Assembly: GCA_032717465.1 (NCBI GenBank)
Contig: CM064715.1
Location: 34,596,382 to 34,660,381 of the forward strand
DNA: 64,000 nucleotides
From: Coenobita brevimanus
Lineage: Eukaryota > Arthropoda > Malacostraca > Decapoda > Coenobitidae
Direction: 5' to 3'
The notes under the pieces are model-generated. The model had not been told where the DNA came from and searched no databases. It saw only the letters and a list, made by a program, of their open reading frames with translations. Made by a program: the position numbers and the translations under genes. Below are positions 14,069 to 27,264 of the stretch, piece after piece. How positions within the stretch are numbered: the stretch's first letter is position 1; every line of letters starts with the position of its first letter.

Positions 14069-15164
14069 ATCTAAAAATGTTTTCAAAGTGATTTTTCCTG
14101 GGGAAATAATAATAATATACGACGAACCATCAGAATGAGGAAATATTCAATTTTTAAAATTTTGTCAGGAGGCTCAAGATCCCCAATCAAAGCCCTAGTT
14201 GTAATAACAGCCGTTTTCTCTATAAACTCCAAGATGTTTACATATCTCTAATCAGTCGAATCTCTTTGGGCTTGAACCCCTCAAATAAATGCCTTCTTTA
14301 AGTTTGAATCGGTTTCATCATACGTGTTACCTCATTTATCCATGTTATTGTTTCTTTTTTTTTTCGATGTGGAATTTTTGAACTCTAATGTTCTCTGATC
14401 TTTAAATACGATTGGAAATGTTTCCCAACAAGCTTATTGTACATGTGGAAGTTGCATTGTTAGTGTTTTCACCTCCTATTATGCGGTTTTTCGGATCACT
14501 CCAGTACAATTGTTTTGAATTACCTCTAAAGCAGTTGTAGGAAAAATTGAAACATTTTTAAATCATGAAATTATCCCTAACAATGAGAATGAAAATAACA
14601 AATGACGCACGTGCAACATAAAAATCTAATCTCGTGAAGCCATTTATAAAGTTCATCCAGTGTTCTTTCAACCTCCATTTTTATGTAGCTGTCATGTACT
14701 ATATGTTTAAGGATTTTTTGAATAAATTTGTAAATGGTAATTAGTTATATATTTGGATATTGCAGTAGTGTGTATGTTTTTTTGTATTAATTAATTCGAG
14801 AGCAAAAAGCTTATATGTATTCCTTCTCACAAGTTATCACAGACTTGAGACAGTGTACATTAGGAAATGTGGCTTATGATGTAACATGAACCTTCATAAT
14901 GTGCATTTTTTCTTGTTTTATATTCTATCCTGAGGCTTGATGTCATTTTGAAGTGATTTTACTCCTGATAAGAAGGAATACTCATTCGAAGTTACTCACT
15001 TGTCTCGGTGACCTCCACATCAATTGAAACTTATTATTCACATACACACAGATTACAGCTCTTTTCACGTGTTAATTGAATTTATGTTATATGTTTCCTG
15101 AATGTAATTTTTTCACCCTCAAAAAACCTTTGTTTGCTTTGGAAATAAATGGGTGTGTTTCAAA
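14069..15164 (+). repeat. HOR1 satellite, unit 2 part 4 (rest of E, F)
   Basis: E landmark at 14165, F landmark at 14930, then the unit boundary at about 15165. Removing the inserted elements and the duplicated C segment leaves about 4.0-4.1 kb for unit 2. Confidence 0.8.
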
Positions 15165-16069
15165 TAAACTTTGAGAATTTTTTTTGGACGCTGCATTTTT
15201 TGCAATTTCGTCCAATAAATTTTTAGACAGCCATCACTCCAATAAAATAGTTATGATCTAGTCCGAGAGCAGATTCTATGAGCCGTAACTAATTGAAAAT
15301 TGGCACTAGTTTTTATCCTTGGAGTCACGGCTAAGATATGTCGAGAATTAGATATCCATTAAATCTCAACACGACAGAAAAGAGATTAGATCGACGCTCC
15401 GGCTAATTATTATTTTTTCTTTAATCCCATCATGAACAGTTAAGCTGCATACACCTTGGAGCCAATTAATATTCATAAATTGTATATCTCTCAGGGGCAG
15501 TGTATTTTCTTTTTCGTAATAATATATATCTGATAATGAATACCTAAATTATATTCTTTTTAATGTTTTATCGCCTTTCGGAGTGATTTTTCATACTGAA
15601 ATATGGATATTAATATAATACAAACCATCCTATTAGGGAAATATTAAATTGTTTTAATTTTATCAGGAGGTTTAATATGCCAATCAAAAGTCCATATAAT
15701 AACGATAAAAATATCCGTTTTGTTTCTAAATTCCAAGAAGTTTACACGTCTCCAATCAAACGAAATTCTTTGGGCCTAACTCGTCAAATGAATTCCTTTT
15801 TTACCTGTGAATCGATTTCAACCTACGTGTTACCTTATTTCGCCTTGAGACTATTTTTTCCGATGTGGAATTTTATAACCCTTTAATGTTTGTTGAACTT
15901 CATACACAAATGGGAATTTTTCCAAACTAATTTGGAAGTGGTATATGTGTAAGTGGTATATGTAATGTTTTTGCGACCAATTATGCGCTTTTTAGGATCA
16001 TTCCAGAATAATAGTTTCGTAATACTCCGAAAGTAATTTGGTTCTACCCTAACAAAACTTGTAACTGAG
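15165..16069 (+). repeat. HOR1 satellite, unit 3 part 1 (A, start of B)
   Basis: A landmark at 15665 and the GACGCTCCGG landmark near 15392. Interrupted at about 16069 by Jockey-like copy A inside monomer B (compare 3530-3580). Confidence 0.8.
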
Positions 16070-18473
16070 ACTCAGCTGTCTGAGGCAACTGACAGCAAAC
16101 CCTTTTCTGTATCCTCCTACTTTCTCTATACTCATTTCAAAGCCAAAGGTGGATGTTGCGTATATATATATATGCAACGACATATCTTGTTCTCGTGTTC
16201 CTGAACTCGATTCTTCTGAATTCTCTACACTCTGACTTCGGCTTTCCTGTCATTCTCTGACTAAATATATCTGCGCTGCTTACTTATCTACTGATTCTAT
16301 CAAAAATTCTTTGACTCTTACTTCTACGATGGAACACATTCTATCCATTTGTTCTTTGAAATCTCCATTCTAGGAGATCTCAATGTTCACCACCACCTTT
16401 GGCTCTCCTCTCCTTTCACTGAGCCACCTGGTGAACTAGCCTACACCTTTGCTATCTTTAATGACCTAGAGCAGCTTGTACAGCACCCTACCAGTATCCC
16501 TGACAGCCTTGGAGAGAGCTCTCTCCAACATACTTGACCTCTTCCCTACTATTAATCCTTCTGCTTACACTGTTAATCTGTTCTCTCTGTTTGGCTCCTC
16601 CGATCACAACCTTATCACCTTAACCTGTCGTATCACTCCGGTACGGCCTGTGGACCCTCCAAAGAAACGACGTCTAAGGCACTTTGGAGCTGTGGATTGG
16701 GAGGCCCTCAGGCAGTATTCTTTGATTTTCCATGGAATGATTATTGCTTCCATGGCCTGGAGCCATCTGAGTGTGCCTTGCGCATTACGGAGGTTATTCT
16801 CTCGGGCATGGAAGCATACATTCCTTTCTCATATCCTCTGACTAATGCAAGAAAGCCATGGTCACGCTTGTTCTAATGATGCCCGCAACAAGGAGAGGGC
16901 CTATAAAAGGTACCAGAACCAACCCACCCCTGAATCACATCTTTTATTCGTTTTTGCCCGGAATCGTGCTGTCTGTTCTTCGCTCTACTAAAAATCATTT
17001 CATCCATACTAAATGCTCTCGACTCTCCAACTCGAATTCTTCCCGCTCGTTCTGGCACCTTGCCAAAAATCTTTCTAACAACTTTACTTCATCATCCTTC
17101 CCTCCTCTTCTCTCTGTAGCTATTTCTTCTACTGATAAAGCAGATCTCTTCAGGCAGACTCTCCTTCAATTCCACCTTAGATGATTCCGGTGTTATTCCT
17201 CCATCACTTCCCCCCTCTGACTTCCTCATGGCTGACATTAAAATTTCTTCAGCTGATGTATTTTCTGCCATCACTGGCCTCAATACTAACAAGGCATATG
17301 GGCCTGATGGAGTCCCTCCTGTTGTTCTCAAGAACTGTGCTTCTGTGTTTACACCTTGCCCAGGCAAACTTTTTCGCCTTTGTCTATGAACTTATGACTT
17401 TCCTTCTTGCTGGATGTTTGCTCTCATTCAGCCAGTTACAAAGAAGGGTGACCATTCCTAACCCTGTAACTATCGTCCAATTGCTTTAACATCCTGTATT
17501 TCAACTCTTAATAGAAAATTTTTAAAGCATCTTTCCTATCACAACCTTCTTTCTGATCGTCAGTATGGGTTCCGTCAGGGACGCTCCACTGGCGATCTCA
17601 CCTACCTTTCAGACTCCTGGTCATCCTCCTTTCGGGACTTTGGCGAAAGCTTTGCCATTGCACTTGACATAAAGGTTTTCGATCGAGTCTAGCGTAAATA
17701 TTTAATTTCCAAACTGCCCTCTTACGGTTTCTATCCTTCTATCTGTGCCTTCATCTCTAGCTTCCTTTCTAATATTTAATAATATTCAGCTTAATCCTGC
17801 ATCATCCTTGAACATGCCTGGGGTTTCATTTACTGGGGACTTATCTTGGAAAGATTATATTACATCTCTTGTAAAATCTGCTTCCAAGAGATTACGTGTG
17901 CTTAGCCGACTCCGTTCCTTCTTTACGCCTACATAATTGTTTACTCTATACAGGGGTTTTATCCGCCCCTGTGTGGAGTACAAGTCTCATGTGTGGGGAG
18001 GCTCCCCAAATACAGCTCTTCTCAGTAGGGTGGAGTCAAAGGCTTTTCGTCTCTAACTCTCCTCCTCTTACTGACTCCCTTCAGCCTGTCTCTTGGTCGC
18101 AGTTGCATTTTTATCTCTTTTCTATCGCTGCTTCGATGGTCACTGCTCCACTGAACTGTCTGCATCCATTCCTCCTCCTCTACGACGGGCGCGTAGCACC
18201 CGTCTAGCAGCAAACTCTCATCCCTTTTCTGTCCAACTCTCTAATGCAGGAGTTAACCGTTACTCCCAGTCTTTCATTTATGCAACACATCAACTCTGGA
18301 ACTGTCTCCCTGTGTCTGTATTTCCTGCTTCCTATGATTTCCAGTCTTTCAAAAGCAGTGTGCCAGGCATCTCGAAATGATCGGATCTTGAATTTGTCTC
18401 TTGTATTTTGTTTTTATCTTGGAAGGATCAATAATCGCGGGCTCGCGGCCTTTGGTTCCTTCTTCCTCTCATA
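16070..18473 (+). mobile_element. Jockey-like non-LTR retrotransposon, copy A (degenerate, internally deleted)
   Basis: A LINE copy running from an endonuclease remnant through RT to the 3' untranslated end (GGCCTTTGGTTCC near 18448). Monomer B resumes at 18474. An internal deletion near 17765-17770 joins sequence upstream of RT motif B directly to the region downstream of motif C (compare copy B). Removing 2404 bp for this insertion gives unit 3 a period of 4006 bp between the 15390 and 21800 landmarks. No clear target duplication or poly-A tail. Confidence 0.85.
16349..18380 (+). pseudogene. Endonuclease-RT polyprotein remnant of Jockey-like copy A
   Basis: The end of the endonuclease domain is readable at about 16570-16640 (FGSSDHNLI motif), followed by VDWEALRQ. 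RT pieces follow: YGPDGVPPVVLKNC (17295-17340) and FRQGRSTGD (17570-17600). Motif A reads ALDIKVFDRV near 17658-17690, one residue shorter than ALDISKAFDRV in copy B, and is followed by a stop. Motifs B and C (PQGS, YADD) are missing through the deletion near 17768. The C-terminal region (SFTGDLSWKDYITSLVKSA, ESKAFR) is present in broken frames. Non-functional. Confidence 0.8.
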
Positions 18474-21400
18474 AGAAAAAATATTATTCTTACTCCTAAA
18501 AACGAGAAAATGGTAGCGTGAAAAGCTCATTGAGATTCCTTCTCACGATTGATCAGAGTTCTGAGAGATTTTACATAAGGTATTGTGGCTTATGGTGTAA
18601 CACGAACCTTCAGGTCAGAAAGAATACTCATTCGATATTTCTCTCTTGTTTCGGTGACCACCACATTAATTGAAACATTGTTTATAAACCCTCTGATTAC
18701 AGCTCTCTTCTCTTGTAAATCGATTTTTATTTGTTTCCTGAATGTAATTGTGTCAGTCAAAAAAGTCTGTTTTTGAGATAATTGGCAGTTTTCCAATAAA
18801 TTTTGAGAATATTTGTGGAAGTTGGATATTTTGCGATTTCGCCGAAAAATATATTTCTACAACCATCACTTCCGTAAAATATCTTTGATCTATTCCCAAA
18901 TCGGACGGTATGAGCGGTAAGTAATTCACATTTGGCACTACTTTTTTATCCATGAAGCAAAGTTATAGATATTTAAAAAGAAAAAGACAATAGACATTTT
19001 GAAAATGAAAATCGATTTAATCTCAACACCACAGTCAAAAGCTTATGTCCACGGTCGGGCAACATATTTTTTTATTTTTACCCATCATGATCAATAAACC
19101 GAGTATATGTTGAACCAAGTAATGTTCATAAACTGTATGTATCGGTAGGGCTATGTTTTTTTTTTTTCATAATATATATTTGATAAACGTCAGCTAAATA
19201 ATTATCTATTAAACTATGTATTTACTTTCTTGGTGATTGAACCTTGATAAATATGGATAATGATGTCACACGAACCATAATACTGCATATATTTATAACA
19301 TTTATAATTTACTCACGAGGCTCAAAATGCTACTTTAAAGCCCAATTTATACAGAAGAGACAAATATCCGTTTCATCTCTAAATTCGAAGGTTATTACAC
19401 GTCTGCACCCAAAAGAAACTTTTTGGGTTAAAACCCGTCAAATGAATTCCTGCTTTTACATGTAAATCGATTTCATCCTATGTGTTACCTCATTTAGACG
19501 TCTCACTGATTTCTCTTTCACTGGTGGAATTTTTTCAACGTTTAATATTTTCTGATTTTTAGATAATTCCAAATGTTTGTCAGCTAATTATGTGTACATT
19601 TAAGTTACATATTTAGGTCTTTCGCCCACGATTATGCGTTTTTACGATTTACAGTAACAAAACAAAAGATATCTTAACCCTGAACCTCTAACTACGAATG
19701 AAAATAAAAGTCACAAATGACCCTAATCCGAACGGAGAAATCCAATCTTGAGACGAAATTAAAACAGTACATTGTGTTTCATCAACCTTCATTTTTAGTA
19801 GTTGTCATGCCCTGTATTTCCACGGAGATGAATAAAGATATATACGGTAATTCATTGTATGTCTGGGTATTGCATTTGTCTATAGTTTCTTGCTAGAATC
19901 AAAAGAAAACCGTTGCTTTTCAAAATTTATCGCTTGTTTCTGTTACTCCCATATCAATTAGAACTTCTTGAATACTTCAGAAGTAATCTCTTTAGTTGTG
20001 AATCGATTTCTCGTTACATGTGATTTTTTTTCATGCTCAGGACTGCCTTCTCAGTTTTAAAGGTAATTAGGTGGATTTCTCAAAAAATTCTGGGTACAGT
20101 TTTTGAAGATCTATATTTAGCGGTTTCTCAAAAAAAAAAAAAAAAAAATTGTCCGCCAAAACTCCCATAAAATATTCTTGAACTACCTCCGAAACGGATG
20201 CTATTAGCCATAACTAGTTCACAATAATCCGTACTTTTTATCCATGAAATCACGGCCGAGATGAATTAAAAAATGAATACATTCTAATAATTAGAAAATC
20301 CATTCAGCTTCAATACTACACCCACAACAGTTCATATCGATTCTACTGCAACCTGATTTTTTTTTTCTTTTAGGAATCATGTAGAGTATAACTGCGTGTA
20401 TGAGGTACCACGTTATGTTTATAAATTGCATATCTCAGTTCGGCAGTTGTATTTATTTTTTCCTGTTATATATCTGATCATCAGTACCTAATAATTTTCT
20501 TTTAAACGATTTATTGCCTTTCGGAGTTATTTTTCCTGGGGAAATATGACTAATAATATACCAGGAACCATCATTACGGGGAAATATTCATTTTTTATAA
20601 TTTAGTCAGGAGGCTGAAGATGCACAATCAAAGCCCAAGTTATAATAATATCTGTTTTACATCTAAATTCGCCGACGTTTACATATCTCTAATCAGTCGA
20701 ATCTATTTGGGCTTAAACCCCTCAAATAAATACGTTCTTTTCCTGTGAATCGATTTCATCATCCGTGTTACCTCATTTATCCATGTTATTCATTTTTTTT
20801 TTTTCCGATGTGGAATTTTTTAACTCTAATGTTTTCTAATCCTTGGATGCGATTGGCAATGTGTCCCAACAAGTTTATAGTACATTTGTGGAGGCGGCAT
20901 TGTTAGTGTTCTCGCCTCCAATTTTGCGGTTTTAAGGATCACTCCAGTACAATAGATTTGAATTACTCCTAAAGCAGTAGCTTTTATCGTAAGAAAATTG
21001 TATCATATTTAAATCCTGAAATTAGCCCTAACAATGAGAATAAAAACCACAAATGACGCTATTGCAAGGTAAAAATCCAATCTCGAGCCGCCATTAATAA
21101 AGTTCATCCAGTGTTCCTTCAACCTTCATTTTTATGTAGCTGTGAAGTACTATATGTTTACGGAGTTTTGGAATAAACTTGTAAATGGTAATTAGTTATA
21201 TATTTGTTTATTGCAGTAGTCATTGATTTCTTTTAATTCGTGTCAAAGGCATATATATATTTTTTCTCAAGTTATCATTTTTGACTGTACATAAGGAAAT
21301 GTGGCTTATGATGTAACATGAACCTTCATAAACTTTTTTTTTTTTTTATTATATCGAGGTTAATGCAATTTTGAAGTGATTTTACTGCTGATAAGAATGA

Positions 21401-21580
21401 ATACTCATTCGGTGTCTCGCTTGTTTCGGTGACCCCCACAGCAATTGAAACTTATTGTACATAAACACACAAATTAGAGCTCTTTTTACGTTTTAATCGA
21501 ATTTATGTTATATGTTTCCTGAAAGTAATTTTTTCACTCAGAAAATGCTTGTGGGTTTTGGAAATAATTGGGTGTTTGAA
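18474..21580 (+). repeat. HOR1 satellite, unit 3 part 2 (B-F)
   Basis: B resumes at 18474, C landmark at 19310, D near 19900, E at 20610, F at 21360: the same order as units 1 and 2. No gene is seen; short open frames follow AT-rich satellite sequence. Confidence 0.85.
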
Positions 21581-21851
21581 ATAAACTTTGAGAATATATG
21601 TTAACGCTGCATATTTTGCAATTTCGCCCAAAAAATGTTTAGACAGCCATCACTCCAGTAAAACAGTTATGATCTAGTCTGAGAGCAGATTCTATGAGAC
21701 GTAATTGATTGACAATTTTCACTACTTTTATCCTTGGAGTCACTGCTATGTCGAGAATTAGAAATCCATTAAATCTCAGCACGACAGAAAAGAGGTCAGG
21801 TCGACGCTCCGGCTACTTTTTTTTTTTTTTTTTGACCCATCATGAACAGTT
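21581..21851 (+). repeat. HOR1 satellite, unit 4, truncated in monomer A
   Basis: Starts unit 4 with the same A sequence as 2632, 6682 and 15165, then stops right after CATCATGAACAGT, where RTE-like copy 3 begins. Confidence 0.8.
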
Positions 21852-22588
21852 CCCCTCTTTCATATACTGCCCCTCTCTCATATACCACTCCAGTCCATTC
21901 CTCCATCTCATTCTTGGCCTTCCTCTCCATCTCTCCCCCTCCACCTCACTGACATACACTGTCCTTGTCAGTCTTTCACTCTCCATCCTCTCCACAAGGG
22001 CAAACCACCTCAATGTGTTTCTCCTAACACTTCCTATCACATCCACATCCACATCACAACGCTCCTTCACATTCTCCTTTGCCAGTCTATCTCCATGTGA
22101 CTCCACAGGCACCTCTCATTTCCACTGCGCTCACTCTTGACTTCTGTCCCTTCAACAACGTCTAAGCTTCACTTCCATACGTTAGAGTTGGTATGACGAT
22201 ACTGTCATGTAGTAACTTTTTAACTTCCATGCTTCAGTTCCCTGTTTCTTATCGCTGCCTTCATGGAACCATCAATCTTTCTTGTACCCTTTCAAGCACT
22301 TCACTCTCCAAACTTCCATCCTTACTCATCACACTACCTAAGTACTTAAACGTACTCACATTTTCCATTTCATCATCCAACCTCACTGTACATTCACTGA
22401 CTTCACCTGTACTTTACTCTTCCCTACATGCAGCTTTTGGTTCCGTTTCTTACTTCCAAACTCATCCACCAAGCCTTGCAGCTCCCGTTCGTCTTCACTT
22501 AACACAGTATCATCTGCAAACAACAGCACACGGAGTTTCCAACCAATGCCTTCTTTCATTAGGGCCACTCCAACATGCACTGCCCTAC
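21852..22588 (-). mobile_element. RTE-like non-LTR retrotransposon, copy 3 (internal fragment)
   Basis: A reverse-strand fragment covering the region from just before the RT catalytic box to the C-terminal region. FADDTV is read on the minus strand near 22500-22520, followed by broken frames and RNTLRWFALVER near 21985-22030. Both ends are truncated: the terminal GGCGTCTGGCAATAG and TAGA tail are missing, as is everything upstream of the VDVGVAL region. The fragment sits exactly at the switch from HOR1 (+) to inverted HOR2 (-). Confidence 0.85.
22383..22580 (-). pseudogene. RT catalytic-box fragment of RTE-like copy 3
   Basis: A 65-codon open stretch encoding VGVALMKEG, then LLFADDTVL and ELQGLVDEFG, matching the RT motif C region of the other copies. 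One residue is missing next to the catalytic box (TVLSEDE, where copy 4 has TVLLSEDE), and the upstream motifs A and B are absent. Confidence 0.75.
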
Positions 22589-22680
22589 ATTGTATATTAT
22601 TTAGCTACTCACAACAAGAATGAACGAAATCGGACGGTTTGGAAGAGGGTTTTCTCCTGTGAAATAGGCTATAAGAACTT
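22589..22680. other. Short unassigned junction between RTE-like copy 3 and HOR2
   Basis: About 90 bp that I could not match to either satellite or to the RTE-like element. It may be diverged monomer sequence. Confidence 0.4.
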
Positions 22681-25240
22681 TTTAGAAAAGAAAGCCTCCG
22701 CTTTAGGGTAATTCAGAACTATTATCCTTGGAAAATGCTGAAAACAACGTATTTTTGGCGACGGCGATAAGCAGGATGTCCACAATTGTTGTGGTTGGGA
22801 AAAAAATCCAATTGTTTAGAAAACTCAGACGATATTTCTCAAGCTGAATAATGCCGGAAACGAAAACTCATAAAATTTTCATCAAGGAGTAATAAGGTAA
22901 CAGAAAAGAAGAAATCGCTACAAAAAAATCGTTTGTAACTAAATATATCTCATTTTTCTGCTACCGACTCAGTCATTGAAACTTTTTGTGCTTAAACACT
23001 TCAATTGCTGGTTTTGATTATGGTTAGAGACGATTGTAATTTTGTCTTTATAATGAAGCTTTAAAAATATTTTCCTCTTTATAAAATGAAAAAGATAAAT
23101 ATTTCAACATTAAATCATATATTATACTTCCATAGGTAGATCACACTGAATTGTGTCAAATAGTATAAAAAAAAGTTTTTGAGATAAAAAATAATAGAAT
23201 ATAAAAACATTGTTACTGAAATATGTAGTTACTAAACATTTGTATCTTGGTTCCTCATGTCCATAGGTTTATCGTGCATATCATACAAAAATAAAATGAT
23301 GCGAGCGTTGACATGAACTATATCAGAGGTCTTGAGATTGGATTTTTACTTAACTATGAGGGTCTGTTAAAGGATTTACTTCATTCATCCTAGACGTGAA
23401 TTCAAGAATAAAAAATAGTGCTAATTGAGAACCATTTACGATAGGAAGCACCTGCTTTAGAGGTAATTCAAAACTTTTCTTCTAAAGTGTTGATAAAAAC
23501 CGTTATTTTTTCAGAAACGCTAAATATGCAACTTGTACAAATGTATTAAAAAATGGCTGGAAACACACCCAATTGTTTATTAAATTCAAATAGCATTTCT
23601 CATGTGAAAGAATGCCGCATTGGAAAAAAATCTATCTACAAGGAGAACTGAAGTAAGAAGAAATAGAAAGCACACGTAATCATTACTGGCGTTTCATGTG
23701 TCTAAGCACAATAAGTTTCAAGTACTGAGAGGGTCGTCGAAAGAAGAGAAAATTTTGAGTTTGAAATGATTTTATTTTTATCTGTATAATCAGGGCTTTT
23801 AAATGGGATCTTGAGCCATCTGATTTAAATGAAAAACGAATGTTTCCACATTGTGAATGTTTGTGTTAGACCAAAAGCCATATTTCCTTGCGTAAAATAA
23901 TTCCGGACGATGATAACTCGTGTAAAAGAAATTTCTTGAGGCATTCAATGTTAAAAATTAATACAAGGTAAAAACATTGCAAGACTGAGATGTGAAATGA
24001 ATAAAGATTTATAACAGATCAACACCTCTTTCCCCCTCCCTCCCCAAAAAATGCAGTGCCAGGGAGTGAATGACTTTTCGTCATTCATCGTAGTCCTGAC
24101 ATTAATAATAAAAATAGTGCCAACTGTAAACTTTTTACGATAGAAAGCAATCGCTTTAGGAGTAATCCAGATCTATTATATTGCAGTGATGGAAAGACCG
24201 CGTATTTTGGAGCGAGAAAGCTAAACATGGTACTGCCACAAATGAACTCTAAATTGGTTATGAAACACATCCGATTGATTATAAAAATCAGAAAAGATTT
24301 CCGGGTGAAGAATGCCATATAGAAAAAAAATCCACCTTGAATAATGGTGTAAATTGATTAACACGTAATCAGAACTGACATTTGAGGTTTCATTTAATGA
24401 GGGGTCGTCAAAAAAAGGAGAAATTTTGAGTTAGAAAAGAATATTTATTTCTTCATAACGAGGGATTTAAAATGGCCTTAAGTCTCTTGATTTAACTAAA
24501 AAAAAAAAAAAAAATGAATATTTGCACCAAATGAAGGTTCGAGCTAGACAATCAGCAATAATTGGTAACCCCCCCCCCAAAGGTGATAACTGTAATAAGT
24601 GAAAATTGAGGTTGTATTGACAATCAAAATAAAATTTATAATTTTTTTTACTTGATAGTAGTAAATTGTGATAAAAAAATTAACTTGTTACGAAGGAAAC
24701 CATCCTCTTTAGGAGTAATGAAAAAATATTAAAATGAACTGACGGTAAACGAAGACGCTAAATACGAAACTTCCACAAATTGGTTGGGAAACAATGTTTT
24801 CTAAAAATCATAAAACACTTCTGAAGGTGGAAAGGTTCCATTTATGCGAAAAAAAAAATCTACAAGGAGAAATTAAATAAATAGGACGAAAACGATTCAT
24901 ACGTTGGAAGCATTTGATTGATGAGAGGGTTGTCCAAAAAATGGAGAAATTTAGGTTTGGAGAGGATCATACTTTTACTTGTACAACTAGGGCTTTAAAA
25001 TAGCATTTTGAGCTTCTTAATTCAAATAAAAATATATATTGGCAATTATGAGCATCGTTGTAGAACATAAGATATATTTCCTCAGGTAATTAATCTAATA
25101 AACGAGAATTGGAAAGATACTGACATGAAAATTAATGAGAAAGTAAAAACATTCTAGTACTTAGATATGAAATTAATGAACATTTATAACTTCGTTCCCC
25201 ATCGTAGATTTCTTGCGCATAATGGATACAAGAAAAATGA
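22681..25240 (-). repeat. HOR2 satellite, inverted unit part 1 (G, M, L, K read on minus strand)
   Basis: Minus-strand landmarks occur at about 23060 (type G), 23800 (M), 24460 (L) and 25000 (K). Each matches the corresponding type on the plus strand (G 40765, M 46270, L 45590, K 35710). Reading leftward gives K-L-M-G, the same order as the plus units. No gene is seen. Confidence 0.75.
22930..23033 (+). repeat. Microinversion of about 105 bp inside inverted monomer G
   Basis: Surrounding sequence reads as satellite on the minus strand, but this segment matches the plus-strand form of the same monomer (compare 40800-40900 and 47020-47110). Flipping it restores a continuous G monomer. The edges are short complementary words, CGTTTGTAAC on the left and GTTAGAGACG on the right. 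Confidence 0.65.
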
Positions 25241-25264
25241 AAAAATCATTCGGAAGCCGAATGC

Positions 25265-25520
25265 TAATCGTCCGACACGCGCGCCACTTCACCCCCCCCC
25301 CCAATAGAGATGCCGTGCCAACCTCCTCACACTGGGGGGCGGACGGGAACCCCCACGGTGTTGGTAGTAGGGCGGCGCCCCCCATGAGGGAGGCGTTTTG
25401 GGGGGCCCCCAAGAGGGGCCGAGGGGCGGCGCGCCCCCCAGTGGGGCCGATGGGCGGGAGTCCCCCTGGCAGGGGTCGGGGAGCGTACCCTGCTGGGGGG
25501 AAGCGACCCCTTCAGTGAGG
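25265..25520 (-). repeat. GC-rich core of module copy 1
   Basis: A strikingly GC-rich stretch with homopolymer C and G runs and many small palindromes, set in AT-rich satellite. Only short blocks (CCGCCCTACT-like and GGGGTTCCC-like) can be matched to the cores of copies 2 and 4. Confidence 0.8.
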
Positions 25521-26051
25521 TGGGACAATTTTGTCCATCTCATAATACCCTGAAGGTTTCATGTTGATAGCTCAAAAAGTTCATGATATAACGGTGCTAA
25601 AGGCTGGGGATAGAAAGCAGTTGGCCTTTGACAGTGATTTTGGTGACTGCAACCGCTCATTTTCGATCTCGTCCTAGATTTTGGGTATGTTGATTTTTCA
25701 AGCCGCTCATGAGACACAATGGTGCTACCTGCGGGCGATAAAAAATAGTTGACATTTGGCAGCCATTTTGGTGACCTGGACCTTGATCCCGACTTCCAAT
25801 TTTCAATCTCGCCCAAGATTTTTGCCATTACTTGATATCCTGATGGTTTCATGGTTATAGTTCAATCCATTCATGAGATATAATGGTGCTGAAGGCGGGC
25901 GATAAAAACTATTTGACATTTGGCAGCGATTTTAGTGACCTTGACTTTGACCCCGACTGCCAATTTCCTGTCTCGTCCAAGATTATGGTCATATCTTGAT
26001 AACCCTTAAATTTTAATGCTGATAGCTCAGCCGTTCATGAGATATAATGGG

Positions 26052-26153
<102 letters not shown>

Positions 26154-26199
26154 GGTAGGAAAACACATTATCACTGTGACTTGGTAAAGGAGGGCTATA

Positions 26200-26441
26200 A
26201 GAAATGCCGCTTGCTCATGCATTGATTTCATCTGTTGTAAGGGATTTATAATTTATTTTTTTATTCATCGTAGCCGTTATAGCAAGGTTTAAAATAAATC
26301 CAGTGGTAAATTTGCTAAGAAATAGAGTGCTCGCCTTAAGAGTAATTCAAAACTAATATGATGGAGTGTTCCTTAAAAAAAAATTATGGGGCTACAAAGC
26401 TAAATATCCAACTTCCACAAATGTACTCGATTTTATTGTTA
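26200..26441 (-). repeat. HOR2 satellite, inverted unit part 2 (monomer J)
   Basis: Minus-strand J sequence between the GC-core module and Jockey-like copy B, including an inverted GCTACGATGAATAAA-like block near 26260-26275. Confidence 0.7.
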
Positions 26442-26529
26442 ATGCAAGGAAGAAGAAACCAAAGGAAACCCGGAAATCAGTTCCTTAAAAAAAAAAAAAA
26501 AAAAATCGATCCGTTCATTTCGAGATACA

Positions 26530-27240
26530 TGGACACATTGCGTTTGAAAGACTGGAGATCATAGGAAGTAGGAAATACAGACACATGAAGACAGTTTCAG
26601 AGATGACCTGTTGCATAAATGAAGGACTGGGAGTAACGGTTAACTCTTGCCTTTAGAGAGTTGGACAGAAAAGGGATGAGAGTTTGTTGCTAGACGGGTG
26701 TTAAGCACCCGTAGTAGAGGTGGAAGGATGCAAGCAGACAGTTCAGAGGAGCAGTGACCATTGAAGTAGCGACAGAAACGAGATAAAGAGGCAACAGTGC
26801 GGCAAAGAGACAGGTTGACGGAAGCCAGTAAGAGGAGGAGAGTTCATGCCTTTGACTCCACCCTATCGAGAAGAGCTGTATATGGGGAGCCTCCCCACAT
26901 CTAAGGGTCGTACGCTAAACAGGGACTAATAATACCCGTCAACAAATGTGCAGGGGTAAAGAAGGAAAGGAGTCGGCTTAGCACACCTAATCTCTTGGAA
27001 GCAGATTTTACAAGAGATGTAATATGATCTTTCCAAGATAAGTCACGAATGAATGAAACCCCAAGCATGTTCAAGGATGATGCAGGATTGAGCTGGATAT
27101 TATTAAAAATCAGTGGGTACTCCTGTGGAGGATTTTGACGGGTTGATAGGTGTAAAAACTGTCTTTGATGGATTAAAAACAAGATTATTTTTACCCCAGT
27201 CCGAGATACGAGCCAGGTCAGACATTAGGTGTGCCATAGC
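26530..27240 (-). pseudogene. C-terminal region of Jockey-like copy B RT, frameshifted
   Basis: Downstream of the YADD frame, the region corresponding to RT thumb and tail is readable in pieces: ISDWG near 27190-27220, LSWKDHITSLVKSASKRLG (27000-27060) and a terminal SLSNAMC-like end near 26540. Stops and frame changes separate them. Confidence 0.7.
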
Positions 27241-27264
27241 CTCATCCCTTGTTTGTTGAAGTAC

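Noticed and set aside
25213..25543. Overlapping proline- and glycine-rich open frames in the GC-rich core of module copy 1
   Set aside because: Frames are open on both strands because of base composition, differ between the four module copies and show no conserved protein.
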